A stretch of DNA of 52,926 nucleotides, taken from Bacteroidales bacterium. Lineage in GTDB: Bacteria > Bacteroidota > Bacteroidia > Bacteroidales > UBA932. A program made the translations under genes and the position numbers. The DNA is taken from positions 1 to 52,926 of the forward strand of contig JAGAHD010000136.1 of NCBI GenBank assembly GCA_017627255.1, read 5' to 3'. Positions 8,044-17,082 of the stretch are shown piece by piece (within the stretch, counting starts at the first letter, position 1; each line of letters opens with the position of its first letter). Under the pieces are notes generated by a model, which was not told where the DNA came from, did not search any database, and saw only the letters and a list, made by a program, of their open reading frames with translations.

Positions 8044-8541
8044 ATGTTGACTGATTTTGCAGCGATTGATTTTGAAACGGCGAATGAGTGCCTCTCCAGC
8101 GTATGCAGCGTGGGGGTGGTGGTCGTGCGCGGCGGAGAGGTCGTGGATTCCTATTACAGCCTCATCCATCCGGAGCCGGAGTATTACCAATGGTTCTGCC
8201 GCCGGGTGCACGGGCTTTCTGAAAAGGATACGGAAGATGCCCCTTCCTTCCCTTCCGTCTGGGAGAAAATCGCCCCGAAGATTGAGGGGCTCCCGCTGGT
8301 GGCACACAATGCCCGGTTCGACGAAGGGTGCCTGAAAGCGGTCTTCAAGGTCTATCAGATGGATTATCCGGACTATGTGTTCCATGATACACTGAAGGCG
8401 TCGCGCCGTTTTTTCGGGCAACGCCTTCCGAATCATCAACTGCAGACCGTGGCCGCAGCCTGCGGATATGAATTGACGCGGCATCATCACGCCCTGGCCG
8501 ATGCCGAAGCGTGTGCGCAGATTGCGCTCCGGTTACTGTAA
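8044..8541 (+). CDS. DnaQ-like 3'-5' exonuclease (Pol III epsilon-type)
   Basis: A 165-residue DEDDh exonuclease. The ATG at 8044 is chosen because the protein then opens with MLTDFAAIDFETAN, the ExoI motif right at the N-terminus; the -7 element at 8000-8007 also fits only this start. ExoII-like residues are in PLVAHNARFDEGCL and ExoIII in HHHALADAEACAQIAL (His and Asp). The single domain is similar in size to stand-alone epsilon-like proteins found beside DNA repair or polymerase genes, and there is no helicase or BRCT extension. The likely role is trimming or proofreading of DNA 3' ends in the cytoplasm. Its 3' end overlaps the convergent permease gene by nine bases. Confidence 0.88.
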   Translation: MLTDFAAIDFETANECLSSVCSVGVVVVRGGEVVDSYYSLIHPEPEYYQWFCRRVHGLSEKDTEDAPSFPSVWEKIAPKIEGLPLVAHNARFDEGCLKAVFKVYQMDYPDYVFHDTLKASRRFFGQRLPNHQLQTVAAACGYELTRHHHALADAEACAQIALRLL

Positions 8542-9750
8542 CTGCAGCGCTCCTTTCCGTTTGAGCACGTAGTTTTCGACATACACCGACACGCAGGCCA
8601 GAAAATAGTAGACGACTCCCTGGATACAGAGGGCGCGCAGCAGCGGCGCGACGATCTCGAGATCGGCGCCGGCCGTATTCAGGTTGATGAAGGCCTGGCA
8701 GCCGAAAGTGGAGGGGAAGAGCCAGGAAAACCATTTCCACACGGTCGGGAATGCACTGGTAGGCCAGCTGAATCCGGTCAGGAACACACAGATCGGGCTC
8801 ATGAACAGGAATAGCAGGAAAGCGGATTCCCGGCGGGTCACCAGGGTGCTCCAGCTCATGCAGAAGAACACGCAGACCGTTACGAAAATGGAGAGCAGGA
8901 CCAGGATGTCTCCATAACTGCCGCGCTGCGGGAAATGGAACATGGCCGGTACGATGCACGTTACGTAAATGCCGATAATCATGAATATCAGCCAATAAAC
9001 AGCACCGCGGCCCAGGACGACCCTGCCGACGCCATGTCCTTCGAGCGTGTCCGGCAATGAGGCGAAACTGCGGTTCTCTTCCCGCATGGTTCCCACCGAC
9101 ATGCTCATTCCGTAAAACATCACCTGCTGGACGATCAGCATCAGGATGGCGGAAATCAGGAAAATACTGTAAGAAAAAGCCCGGTTATAGGGGTTGATGT
9201 CCTCATAGGCGACGGTATTCACGGCCTGGTCGGCCTGGGCGTCCGTCAGCCCATCGAACGTGTAGCGGTCAATCTTGATCTGGTTCACTTCGTGCAGCAT
9301 CACGAATTCGGATCCCATGAGCAGGTTCTTGTAATACAGGAAGCTGCTCATGTCTGCATAGATGCTGAATGTAGCTGTCTCCCGGTGGGCGAGCCGGTCC
9401 CCGAAATCTGCGGGGAAATAAATGATTCCGTTGACTTTCCGCTGCTGGAAGAGGGTACGGGCTTCTTCCATCGAGTTGCAGTGGGCGGCGATGCCGATCT
9501 CCCGGGTCGCGTCCATTTCGCGGATCATCCGGCGGGAGTCACTGCAGTCGGCATGGTCCACCACCGCAATGGGGGTATCCTCCAGGATTCCGTTCTTGTA
9601 CACGAAATTGTAGAGAATCGGATACAGGAAGCCGGCCACGATGAAAATAATCATGACGCCTCCGTCGTGCAGGATGTTCCGGAGTTCCAGGTTGAAGATG
9701 CCCAGGGCGTCCCGGAACCACCTTCCCAGATATGTGTCAGTTCCTTTCAT
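8533..9750 (-). CDS. ABC-2-type permease of an efflux system (second permease)
   Basis: A 405-residue membrane protein. The start at ATG 9750 (MKGTDTYLGRWFRD) gives a 14-base overlap with the upstream permease. One N-terminal membrane helix (VMIIFIVAGFLYPILYN) is followed by a large extracytoplasmic domain (about 45-175) and five to six C-terminal helices, including FSYSIFLISAILMLIVQQVMFY and the SPICVFLTGFSWP region. This is the DrrB/YhgE/YbhR-like ABC2_membrane_3 layout. It pairs with the paralogous permease at 9737-10906, with HlyD (10908-11891) and TolC (11903-13492). No ATPase gene is present in the operon, so an ATPase encoded elsewhere would be needed. The exported substrate is unknown. 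Confidence 0.85.
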   Translation of the reverse strand: MKGTDTYLGRWFRDALGIFNLELRNILHDGGVMIIFIVAGFLYPILYNFVYKNGILEDTPIAVVDHADCSDSRRMIREMDATREIGIAAHCNSMEEARTLFQQRKVNGIIYFPADFGDRLAHRETATFSIYADMSSFLYYKNLLMGSEFVMLHEVNQIKIDRYTFDGLTDAQADQAVNTVAYEDINPYNRAFSYSIFLISAILMLIVQQVMFYGMSMSVGTMREENRSFASLPDTLEGHGVGRVVLGRGAVYWLIFMIIGIYVTCIVPAMFHFPQRGSYGDILVLLSIFVTVCVFFCMSWSTLVTRRESAFLLFLFMSPICVFLTGFSWPTSAFPTVWKWFSWLFPSTFGCQAFINLNTAGADLEIVAPLLRALCIQGVVYYFLACVSVYVENYVLKRKGALQLQ

Positions 9751-10906
9751 AATCCAAATATTCGTAAGCATGGGCAAGGCGCTTCATGACCGTGAACGGG
9801 AGGAAACAGAAGGCCAGCAGGGAGATGACGTACGGGTACCAGGCTCCGAAACCGCTTCCGAAGATGCCTGCCTGTACATAAAACTGGTAGTAGAAACGCA
9901 GGGGGTAGATCCATGTCAGCGAACGGAGGGCGCCCGGCATCGCCTCCACCGGAAGGGTGAATCCCGTCAGGGAAAGGCCCAGAACGCTGTATAGGGCACC
10001 GATGCTGAGGGCAAAGCGACACACAGGCACGCAGCCGATGATCAGGACCGCCACGCTTTCGGATGCGATCACCAAGAGGAACATGGCCAGCAGCATCTGT
10101 CCGATACTCCCTGCCAGCGGAAAGTGCATCCATTTGTACAGGATGAACACGAGTGTCCAGCCGATCATTGTGAAGAGGGCGGTATACAGGGCCAGTTTCC
10201 CGCTGAGGGCGGCATAGATGTCGCCGTCTACCGAGCGGAGCAGATGGCGTCCGGTTCCGTATTTCAATTCGATGCCGAGGGAATAGATCATCACGATGAC
10301 AATGACCATCTGCAGCATGCCCGGCAGCATCATGTTCGCCAGATAGGCCCCGTAATTCATGGTGGCATTGCCGATCTGGTGCACGTCGACGTCCACGGGG
10401 CGCAGCAGGCCTCCCATCTGGCTTTCGGGGACGCCTTTCATCCGCAGCACTTCCCGCTGGACGGCTCCGGATGTCAGGTTGACCATGGTCAGGATATCCT
10501 TCCATGCAAGGGAACCTCCCAAAAAATACAATCCATTGATATAGAAGCTCATCTGTGGCTGACGCTGCCCCTGGATGTCGCGGTTGAAGCCCTTCGGGAT
10601 CACGCAGACGGATGTGACGCGTCCACCTTGCAGGTCCATCCGTGCCCGGCTGAAATCCTCGTAGGGAATGACGCGGCCCAACTGAGTGGCGTCCAGCTGC
10701 CGGCAGAAATTGCGGGAGGTGGCGCTCTGGTCCAGGTCCACGACGGCGATCGGAACGTCCGACGGTACGCCGTCCTGCAGGAAGCTCAGGTAGAAGACGG
10801 TACAGAAGGCCATCACGAATACCGTTCCCAGCAGGAAGATCGGCCGGTGCTCCCAAATCCGCACCTCGCGCCGGATTACCTTGCGTATTTTATCAACAAA
10901 GCGCAT
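9737..10906 (-). CDS. ABC-2-type permease of an efflux system (first permease)
   Basis: A 389-residue protein beginning MRFVDKIRKVIRREVRIW at ATG 10906, one base after the HlyD stop; a TTG 15 bases upstream is less likely. The architecture matches its neighbour: helix 1 (PIFLLGTVFVMAFCTVFYL), a large external domain with VPIAVVDLDQSATSRNF near its start, then a cluster of C-terminal helices (MLPGMLQMVIVIVMIYSLG; LLAMFLLVIASESVAVLIIG; LSLTGFTLPVEAMPG). In YbhS/YbhR-type systems two such permeases form the inner-membrane heterodimer. Tight spacing with HlyD and the next permease indicates one operon. Confidence 0.87.
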   Translation of the reverse strand: MRFVDKIRKVIRREVRIWEHRPIFLLGTVFVMAFCTVFYLSFLQDGVPSDVPIAVVDLDQSATSRNFCRQLDATQLGRVIPYEDFSRARMDLQGGRVTSVCVIPKGFNRDIQGQRQPQMSFYINGLYFLGGSLAWKDILTMVNLTSGAVQREVLRMKGVPESQMGGLLRPVDVDVHQIGNATMNYGAYLANMMLPGMLQMVIVIVMIYSLGIELKYGTGRHLLRSVDGDIYAALSGKLALYTALFTMIGWTLVFILYKWMHFPLAGSIGQMLLAMFLLVIASESVAVLIIGCVPVCRFALSIGALYSVLGLSLTGFTLPVEAMPGALRSLTWIYPLRFYYQFYVQAGIFGSGFGAWYPYVISLLAFCFLPFTVMKRLAHAYEYLDYERN

Positions 10907-10907
10907 T

Positions 10908-11891
10908 TTATTCAACAACAAGAACGGTCATTCCCGGACGGAGGCCTTCTACCGGGCTGTCCGGGACGGCCCGCACCTCGAAGGTTTTGGCATCATAGCG
11001 ATCGGTCTCCTTGGTCGCTTTCCAAGTGGCGTAGGATTCCCGGACGGCCATGTGGTTGACAGTCGCCTGGAGGCGTGCGCCGTCCAGGGCGGGGATGCTG
11101 ACATTCAGCTTGTCGCCGACTTTCATCGCGTGCAGCTGGTCTTCCCGGATGTTGAAGGTGAACCAGATGTCCGACAGGTCTGTCACGGTCATGACCGGGC
11201 TTCCTTCACCGACGAGTTCTCCCTGACGGGGATAGACATCGGAAATGATGCCGCCGGAGGGTGCGGTCAAGTAAAGTTCCTGCAGGTAGGAGTTCACTTC
11301 CTGGATCGCTCCATCTGCCTGATGGACCAGCGCTTCCGCTGCGGCCTTGTCCTCGCTGCGGGCTCCTTTCAGGGCACGGTCATACTGGCTCTTGGCTGCC
11401 CGCGCCTGGGCGACGGCGGCGTCATACTGCGCCTTGGTTTCGTCATATTTCTGGGCGGCGACAACATGCTGGTCATACAGTTGCTGCACGCGGTCCAAGG
11501 ACTTTTTGAGGATTTCTTCCTGCACGAGGGCCTGCTGCCATAATTCATAGGCTCCGGCAATCTGTTCCTGCTCGGCGCCGTTGCGGGCTTTCAGGCTTTG
11601 CGCCCGTGCTGCGGAGCGGGCGGCCTGGGCCTGCGCCAGTTTGGCCTTCACCTGGGGTGAGTCGATAAAAGCGACAGTGTCGCCGCGCTGTACGGTCTGG
11701 CCTTCACGGACATAGAGTTCGGTCACATGGCCGGGCACCATGCAGGAGATCCTGTATTCCGTGGCCTCGGTTTCCCCCTGGATAACTTGGGGCCGGGGCC
11801 TGCTGACGAGATATCCGACGAATGAAATGATCAGCACGATGGTCACCAGGGCACTGATGCCGATGACGAGGTTGTAGTTTTTCTTTGCCAT
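10908..11891 (-). CDS. HlyD/EmrA-type membrane fusion protein
   Basis: A 327-residue adaptor. An N-terminal membrane anchor (about 8-29, VIGISALVTIVLIISFVGYL) is followed by the first lipoyl half (VPGHVTELYVREGQTVQRGDT), a coiled-coil hairpin rich in Ala/Gln/Glu (about 75-190), the second lipoyl half (APSGGIISDVYPRQGELV) and the beta-barrel segment (DIWFTFNIREDQLHAMKVGD). It lies 11 bases after TolC and one base before the permease, so it is in the same operon. It should link the ABC-2 permeases to TolC across the periplasm, as YbhG does. Confidence 0.92.
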   Translation of the reverse strand: MAKKNYNLVIGISALVTIVLIISFVGYLVSRPRPQVIQGETEATEYRISCMVPGHVTELYVREGQTVQRGDTVAFIDSPQVKAKLAQAQAARSAARAQSLKARNGAEQEQIAGAYELWQQALVQEEILKKSLDRVQQLYDQHVVAAQKYDETKAQYDAAVAQARAAKSQYDRALKGARSEDKAAAEALVHQADGAIQEVNSYLQELYLTAPSGGIISDVYPRQGELVGEGSPVMTVTDLSDIWFTFNIREDQLHAMKVGDKLNVSIPALDGARLQATVNHMAVRESYATWKATKETDRYDAKTFEVRAVPDSPVEGLRPGMTVLVVE

Positions 11892-11902
11892 ATTTCGTTT
11901 TT

Positions 11903-13492
11903 TTATTGTTCTCTGTAATTGCCTTCTGCTTTCTGCAACGCGTCACAGGCCATCTGCAGTCCGATTCCGGCGTCGATGTAGTCGCTGTGGGCGCTGAGCC
12001 ATGCGGTATGCGCGGCGAGCACGACATCCGTCGGGGTGACGCCCGCCTCGAAACCGACCGTGGCCTGCCGCAGGTTCTCTTCGGCGCTGGCGAGGTTGGA
12101 TTCCGTCATGGCGAGTTTCTCGTGCGCCTCCTTCAGCTGTTTCCGCTCTCTGGCCACCTGCAGTTCGACGAGTTCGCGGGCGTCTTGGTACTGGTCCTGG
12201 TACAGGCGTGCTTCAGCCTTGGCCTTGCGGAACTGGTTCAGGGTTCCTCCTCCGTGGAAAAGCGGTACGCTGACCATGACTCCCACCGTGAACATCCCAC
12301 CGTTCCAGGTGTTCTGGATGCCGTTGAAGGCATTGGGATTGGAAAGGAGATAGTTGGCTGTCAGGGCAAGTGTCGGCATCAAGTCGGCGCGGGCGACCTT
12401 CGCCTTGCGGTCGTAGATTTCACCGGCCAGTTGGAGGCTGCGTGTCTCCGGGCGGTCGGAATAGATCTGCTCGAGTTCTTTCACGGACGGTTCCACCGGC
12501 TGCGGAATGATGTCCAGGGCTTCGTCGACGAGCCGGATGTCACTTTCAAGCGGCAGGCCGATCCGTTTGCAGAGGAGCATTTTGGCCAGTTCGAGGCCGT
12601 TGCCGGCCTTGGTCAGGAGCATGTCCGCTTCATTGGCCTTGACCTTGATCTGAAGGATGTCGGACTCCGTTGCCAAGCCGGCTTCTGCCGTCCGTTCCAT
12701 GTCCTTTTCCATATGGTGAAGGAGTTCGGCATAGGCTTCCGCCAGTTTCTTCTTGTTCGCAATGGAGACGATCTGCCAGTATGCCTGGTCTACGTCGACG
12801 ATCACATCGGCGTACTGCATGTCATACTTGGATTGTGCCAGTTCCTCGGAAAGTGCAGCCATCTGGTTGGAATAGAGGATCTTGCCTCCGGCGAAAACCG
12901 GCTGCTGGAGCGTTATCGCCCCCAGCCAGAGGTTGTGCATGTCCGGATGGAGGGCGTCATTCAGGTCTGCTCCGATGGCATTGACCGGCGTTGCAATGTC
13001 GGGAAGCTGTCCGGCCAGGGTGCCGGGATCCGTTCCCTGCAGCATGCCGATGACCGTTTGCCACATCGGGCTTCCCATATACTCTGCGGCCAGCGCAGGA
13101 TTGGTCTGGATCGCCGTCATCAACTGGGTCATCTTGTCTGTCATGGCCGCCTGGAACTGTCCGGCAGCCCCGGCGAGGGCACTTTCCATCTGTCCCTGGA
13201 GCAGGGTGCCTGCCATGGGGAGAAGGTCCGATTTCTCATCACTGATGAGGGCGATGTCCCTGTTATTGTACAGGTAGGCGCCCGTGGCGTTGATGCTCGG
13301 CAGATAGTGGGCGCGGGCAATCTTCCGGTCGTACCCCGCCATTTCCATCCGAATGCGGGCCTGGTCCAGTTCCCGGGACGTACGGACGGCCCGGTCGCGG
13401 CACTCATCCAGACTCAGGGTGATTTGTGCGGAAGCGGCGGTCACGTTCAGTATTCCCAGCATGCCGGCGATTAAGATTGTTTTTCTCATCAT
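11903..13492 (-). CDS. TolC-family outer-membrane channel heading the ABC efflux operon
   Basis: A 529-residue protein starting at the tandem ATGs 13492/13489 (MMRKTILIAGMLGILNVTAASAQ, signal peptide; cleavage after ASA). It shows the OEP repeats (LSLDECRDRAVRTSRELDQAR; LWLGAITLQQPVFAGGKILY; GMFTVGVMVSVPLFHGGG) and long coiled-coil helices. It carries an insert at about residues 75-150 (QMESALAGAAGQFQAAMTDK) that is rich in Ala, Gln and Met, making it longer than the 443-residue TolC at 4080-5411. It is the first gene of the operon and is followed after 11 bases by HlyD. Confidence 0.9.
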   Translation of the reverse strand: MMRKTILIAGMLGILNVTAASAQITLSLDECRDRAVRTSRELDQARIRMEMAGYDRKIARAHYLPSINATGAYLYNNRDIALISDEKSDLLPMAGTLLQGQMESALAGAAGQFQAAMTDKMTQLMTAIQTNPALAAEYMGSPMWQTVIGMLQGTDPGTLAGQLPDIATPVNAIGADLNDALHPDMHNLWLGAITLQQPVFAGGKILYSNQMAALSEELAQSKYDMQYADVIVDVDQAYWQIVSIANKKKLAEAYAELLHHMEKDMERTAEAGLATESDILQIKVKANEADMLLTKAGNGLELAKMLLCKRIGLPLESDIRLVDEALDIIPQPVEPSVKELEQIYSDRPETRSLQLAGEIYDRKAKVARADLMPTLALTANYLLSNPNAFNGIQNTWNGGMFTVGVMVSVPLFHGGGTLNQFRKAKAEARLYQDQYQDARELVELQVARERKQLKEAHEKLAMTESNLASAEENLRQATVGFEAGVTPTDVVLAAHTAWLSAHSDYIDAGIGLQMACDALQKAEGNYREQ

Positions 13493-13601
13493 ACTTCGTT
13501 TCTGTTTTTTCAGCGGGAGAGATAACAAAATACTTGCCTTATTTTCCTCCAAAAGAGATAAAATTAGCCTTAAAAATGTCGAAAAGGTTGTTTTTTTAAT
13601 C

Positions 13602-13609
13602 CAAATATG
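13602..13609 (-). promoter_or_regulatory. possible -7 element for the TolC-HlyD-permease operon
   Basis: The minus strand reads CATATTTG, seven of eight matches to TAnnTTTG, about 110 bases before the ATG at 13492. No -33 TTTG is visible. A second weak candidate (TAATTTTA, 13559-13566) is closer. Both are in an AT-rich leader, so the exact start is uncertain. Confidence 0.25.
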
Positions 13610-13621
13610 TCTGTGTGACGT

Positions 13622-13657
13622 AAAAAAGAGGACGGACACAGTTTCGTGTCCGCCCTC
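13622..13657 (-). terminator. intrinsic terminator of the long GalNAc-locus operon
   Basis: Two 12-base arms (13628-13639 and 13646-13657; GAGGACGGACAC on the plus strand) pair with one mismatch around a six-base loop. On the minus strand the hairpin is followed by six U residues (13622-13627). It lies 38 bases after the kinase stop codon and is the only clear terminator seen on the minus strand between 34230 and this point. Confidence 0.85.
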
Positions 13658-13695
13658 AAAATGGACTGGAATATGACGTTTTGTCAGGTGGAGAA

Positions 13696-14760
13696 CTACA
13701 GCCCGATGCTCTTCCGCATGGCGGGTACATGTGCCGTTGCGGCATGAAAGAGAGCGACCTGGTTGCGGGTGCGCACCAGATTGTGGCTGGGATACCGGAT
13801 CTTGTAATAGATATCTCCGTTGATATAGTCCGTGAAGAAGCGGACAGCCTGCATATACGGGAACAGGCAGGCGGCATACGGCAGGTTCTCTTTCTCCACC
13901 GGCGTCAGGAAGCCCCCGGCAGATTCCAGGTACCCCCGCGAGAAAGCGTCGAAAATGTCCATCCGGAAGTCCACTTTGGCGATATCAGGGTCGTCTTCGG
14001 CGACCGGATTGGCCGCGGTGCGGAGGAAATCCCCGAAATCGGAGAAGACGAACGACGGCATGACCGTATCCAAGTCGATGACACAGAGAATTTCACCGTT
14101 CGCATCGAACAGCATGTTGTTTACTTTGGTGTCGCAGTGGCAGATCCGCTTGGGAAGAATCCCTTCCCGGTACATCCGCTCCGCCTTGCACATCTCTTCT
14201 TCATAGGGCAGCAGATCCTTCAGGATGGCCTGCACTTCCGGTTCCGCCATCCTGCCGGCGCGATTCGCCGATACGGCTTCATGGAGCTGGCGGGCGCGCA
14301 GTTCCATGTTGTGGAAATCCGGGATGGTTTCGCCCAGGGTGTCCGGAATGTCGGCCAGCATCGCCTCGAAATGACCGAATGCCTTTCCTGCGGAATAGGA
14401 GTACTGCGGATCCACCGTCTCATAGGTGAAGGCGTCCTTGATGAACACCGATAAGCGCCAATACGTATTCCCGTCCGTCCAATACGTCTTTCCCGTTTCC
14501 TTGCAGGGAAGGAAGCGAAGAACTTTGCGTTCGATGTCCGGATCCCCGGCCAGTTTGCGGCGGATGTGGGCTGTGGCGCAGTCGATATTGTGCTGGAGCA
14601 GTTCCACGTCTTTGAAAATGGCATGATTGATCTTCTGCAGGACATAATTGTCGGGACCGTCGGTTTTGACGAGCAGGGTGTCATTGATGAGACCCTTTCC
14701 GAGCGGCTGGATGTCCAGGACCTTTCCCGGAATGGCAAAGTGGTTGACGATGGATTGCAT
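13696..14760 (-). CDS. N-acetylhexosamine kinase of the NahK/aminoglycoside-phosphotransferase fold
   Basis: A 354-residue protein, the same size as Bifidobacterium NahK (about 359). It opens with HFAIPGKVLDIQPLGKGLIN and YVLQKINHAIFKDV, the NahK-type nucleotide-binding region. The catalytic loop is HCDTKVNNMLFD and the metal-binding loop VIDLDTVMPSFVFSDFGD. The C-terminal FFTDYINGDIYYKIRYPSHN stretch is characteristic of this family. Known members phosphorylate GlcNAc/GalNAc at O1; many Bacteroidota copies are mislabelled in databases as mucin-desulfating proteins. It has no signal peptide and is cytoplasmic. As the last gene of the operon it would trap imported GalNAc. AgaS downstream needs a 6-phosphate, so either this enzyme's regiochemistry differs or another step exists. 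Confidence 0.8.
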   Translation of the reverse strand: MQSIVNHFAIPGKVLDIQPLGKGLINDTLLVKTDGPDNYVLQKINHAIFKDVELLQHNIDCATAHIRRKLAGDPDIERKVLRFLPCKETGKTYWTDGNTYWRLSVFIKDAFTYETVDPQYSYSAGKAFGHFEAMLADIPDTLGETIPDFHNMELRARQLHEAVSANRAGRMAEPEVQAILKDLLPYEEEMCKAERMYREGILPKRICHCDTKVNNMLFDANGEILCVIDLDTVMPSFVFSDFGDFLRTAANPVAEDDPDIAKVDFRMDIFDAFSRGYLESAGGFLTPVEKENLPYAACLFPYMQAVRFFTDYINGDIYYKIRYPSHNLVRTRNQVALFHAATAHVPAMRKSIGL

Positions 14761-14765
14761 GGTGG

Positions 14766-16208
14766 TTATCGGTTTTTAATACGGGTTTTGAAGAATTGCA
14801 TGATGTCACTGTTCCAGGAACGCGGATAATCGTGCTGCATTTCCGGGTAAAAGTTCATCTGTTTATCTGAGCTGGGAAGGTTGTTGAACGGCGCCATGTT
14901 GGTGTGTGGCGGACAGGTTCCGTCCTGAAGGCCGCTGGTCGCCCAGACGGCACAGGAGATGCGGGTGGCCAGGTTCTTCGTGTCGAAGTAGGACAGGAAG
15001 GCAAACATTTCTTCGTCCGTCATGGAACCCTGGTTCGCCCGGGCCGTATCGCCGGGCCAGGAAACGATTCTGAAATAGTCCGGAAAATCTCCCAGGAAGG
15101 CCACGTTGGGGGCGATCGCCGTAAACGGGATATCGCTCAAGGCCGCCGCGGCGTAGCAGAGCGCTCCGCCCTGGCTGGAACCTTCGGCAAACAGGTTCTC
15201 CATGTCGCTGGTCGGACGGGTGGCCATGAAGCGTACTCCCTGTACGCAGTCCAGGAAGGCGCCGCGGTAATAATAGCTGTCCTTGTCACCGAAATGGTAC
15301 GCGAACCAATCACCGTAGATGTTCTCGAAGTCACCTTTCCCGTCCGGCTCCCGCTTGTCCGCAGGGCGGTTGTTGATGTACTGTCCGCGGTGGGAGAGGT
15401 AGAGTTCCGCAAAATCTCCGTTGTTGGCCCCGGGACAGGAAAGCTTGGCGGGATTCTTTTGGGTGTCGTAGCCGTAGAAGTGCATCAGCACCGGATGTGG
15501 CTTCCCGTCCTGCGGCTCCAGGTAGTATCCCCGGATGACCACCGGCTCTCCGTCCAGGCCGTCCGGTACGGAATTCATTTCCACCAGGTACACTTTGCAT
15601 TTGTCGGTGCTTTTCCGGGTGATTTCCGTGAGTTCGGCGTTCATGTCCACAGCGGCCAGCTGCGCCTTGCCGGTCTCCCAGAATGAGTCGAAGTCCGGCT
15701 GTTTGTCCGGAGCCGATTCGATCTGGAAAGGGGAGATGCCGAAAACGAAATAGCGGGCTGCCTTTTTGTTGACAAAACAGGTGGCTCTGTAAAAGCCGGG
15801 GGCAAGATCCTGCTCCGTGGAAATCTCCATCTCCACCGTGGCGCCGGCCGGAACGTCCATGCTTTTTTCGACAACGCAGATTTCCTGTTTCATGTCGGAG
15901 AAAATGCGGACCTTGGCATCGGCTGTCACTGCCACGGCATTGGGATTCTCCATGCGGATAATAATCGACGGGCGGTTGGAAAAAATCCAGTCCTGGGTAA
16001 CCGGGACCGTACTTTTCAGGTCTTCCAGATCTTCCGGCTGGCCATCATCCTGCCCTTCCTTACCCTGCTGTTCTTCTGCTTTATGTTCCTGCTCCTCTTT
16101 CTGTTCCTCCGGCAGGGTAGTCTCCGGATCCGGATGGACACAGGAACAACCGGCAAGCATGATGAGCACGATGGCGACGGACGCCTCAAGCTGATTCAGT
16201 CTTTTCAT
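14766..16208 (-). CDS. CE7-type acetyl esterase lipoprotein (acetylxylan esterase/cephalosporin-C deacetylase fold)
   Basis: A 480-residue protein. The lipobox LAGC puts the lipid on Cys21, followed by an acidic, Glu/Gln-rich linker (about 30-65), a beta-sandwich-like region (about 70-160; SIIIRMENPNAVAVTADAKV) and an alpha/beta-hydrolase domain (about 170-480). The nucleophile motif is AEGSSQGGAL (GxSxG), the likely acid is in LQDGTCPPHTNMAPFN, and the His is in EMQHDYP. CE7 enzymes remove acetyl groups from short sugars, suggesting O-deacetylation of the imported or surface glycan. The start codon is three bases after the transporter stop; the kinase follows after five bases. Confidence 0.8.
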   Translation of the reverse strand: MKRLNQLEASVAIVLIMLAGCSCVHPDPETTLPEEQKEEQEHKAEEQQGKEGQDDGQPEDLEDLKSTVPVTQDWIFSNRPSIIIRMENPNAVAVTADAKVRIFSDMKQEICVVEKSMDVPAGATVEMEISTEQDLAPGFYRATCFVNKKAARYFVFGISPFQIESAPDKQPDFDSFWETGKAQLAAVDMNAELTEITRKSTDKCKVYLVEMNSVPDGLDGEPVVIRGYYLEPQDGKPHPVLMHFYGYDTQKNPAKLSCPGANNGDFAELYLSHRGQYINNRPADKREPDGKGDFENIYGDWFAYHFGDKDSYYYRGAFLDCVQGVRFMATRPTSDMENLFAEGSSQGGALCYAAAALSDIPFTAIAPNVAFLGDFPDYFRIVSWPGDTARANQGSMTDEEMFAFLSYFDTKNLATRISCAVWATSGLQDGTCPPHTNMAPFNNLPSSDKQMNFYPEMQHDYPRSWNSDIMQFFKTRIKNR

Positions 16209-16211
16209 CGC

Positions 16212-17078
16212 TTATTCTCTTGAAAAAATCAACACGCAGGAAATGGCGGACACAATGCCGATGATCTGGGCCGGTGACGGCACGTGGGCGTACAGGACCA
16301 GCGAGATGGCGCAGCTGATGACGGGCGCGCAGGCATCCGCAAGCGGAGCTACGATCATGGCTTTCCCGTACCGGTTGGCGTAGACCAGCGTATAGGCGCC
16401 GATGGCATTCAGGATCTGGACGCAGAACGTCATCCAGGGACCGTTCCAACCATGGTTGACGGGCACCGACCAGTCGGTCATGGCCAAGGCGGCAGGAATG
16501 AGCAACACGGCCGAGACGGCCATGTACACGAAGACGCTTTCCGCATCGGGGGTGTGGTTGTTGGCCAGTTTCATCACGAAAGCCTGGATACCCCAGGAGA
16601 TGAAGACGACGGCCGCAAACACGATCCAGAGATAGCTTTTGATGGATTCGTCTGTCTTTCCGGACAGGGAGAAGCATACGATGGCCACGAATGCCAGCAG
16701 GATGCCCAGGTAGCCGAGCTTGCTGACCCGTTCCTTCAGGAAGAGGGCAGACAGCACCACCGTTACGATGGGGGCTACAGAAATCATGGGAAGGACCAGG
16801 TATCCCGGTCCGTATTTGAGCGCCTCGAACAGCGCGAGCTGACCGCCGGCTCCCAGAAGGCCCACGCCCATGGAAAGCCAGACACTCTTGCGGCGGACGT
16901 CGAGCTTGAACCTGATGTTCCACAAAGCGACCAGCGCGCAGGGAATCATGCTGATGGCCCACACTACGTAGGTGAGGGTGGCGGGATAATCCGGCTGGTC
17001 CGAAAAAGCGCCCCAGATACCCCAGGTAATCATTGTCACCAGGGCATACAGCAACCAGTTGTGTTTTTTTCCAGTCAT
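16212..17078 (-). CDS. DMT-superfamily (EamA-type) inner-membrane transporter
   Basis: A 288-residue protein from ATG 17078 (MTGKKHNWLLYALVTMITWG). It has about ten membrane helices in two five-helix halves; the first half opens with YALVTMITWGIWGAF and the second with YLWIVFAAVVFISWGIQAFV. The region PGYLVLPMISVAPIVTVVLSALFLKERV is the classical EamA signature. It is the only inner-membrane carrier in the PUL and lies four bases from the alkaline phosphatase and three from the esterase. Import of the released amino sugar is an inference from context; DMT proteins also export metabolites. Confidence 0.85.
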   Translation of the reverse strand: MTGKKHNWLLYALVTMITWGIWGAFSDQPDYPATLTYVVWAISMIPCALVALWNIRFKLDVRRKSVWLSMGVGLLGAGGQLALFEALKYGPGYLVLPMISVAPIVTVVLSALFLKERVSKLGYLGILLAFVAIVCFSLSGKTDESIKSYLWIVFAAVVFISWGIQAFVMKLANNHTPDAESVFVYMAVSAVLLIPAALAMTDWSVPVNHGWNGPWMTFCVQILNAIGAYTLVYANRYGKAMIVAPLADACAPVISCAISLVLYAHVPSPAQIIGIVSAISCVLIFSRE

Positions 17079-17082
17079 GGCC

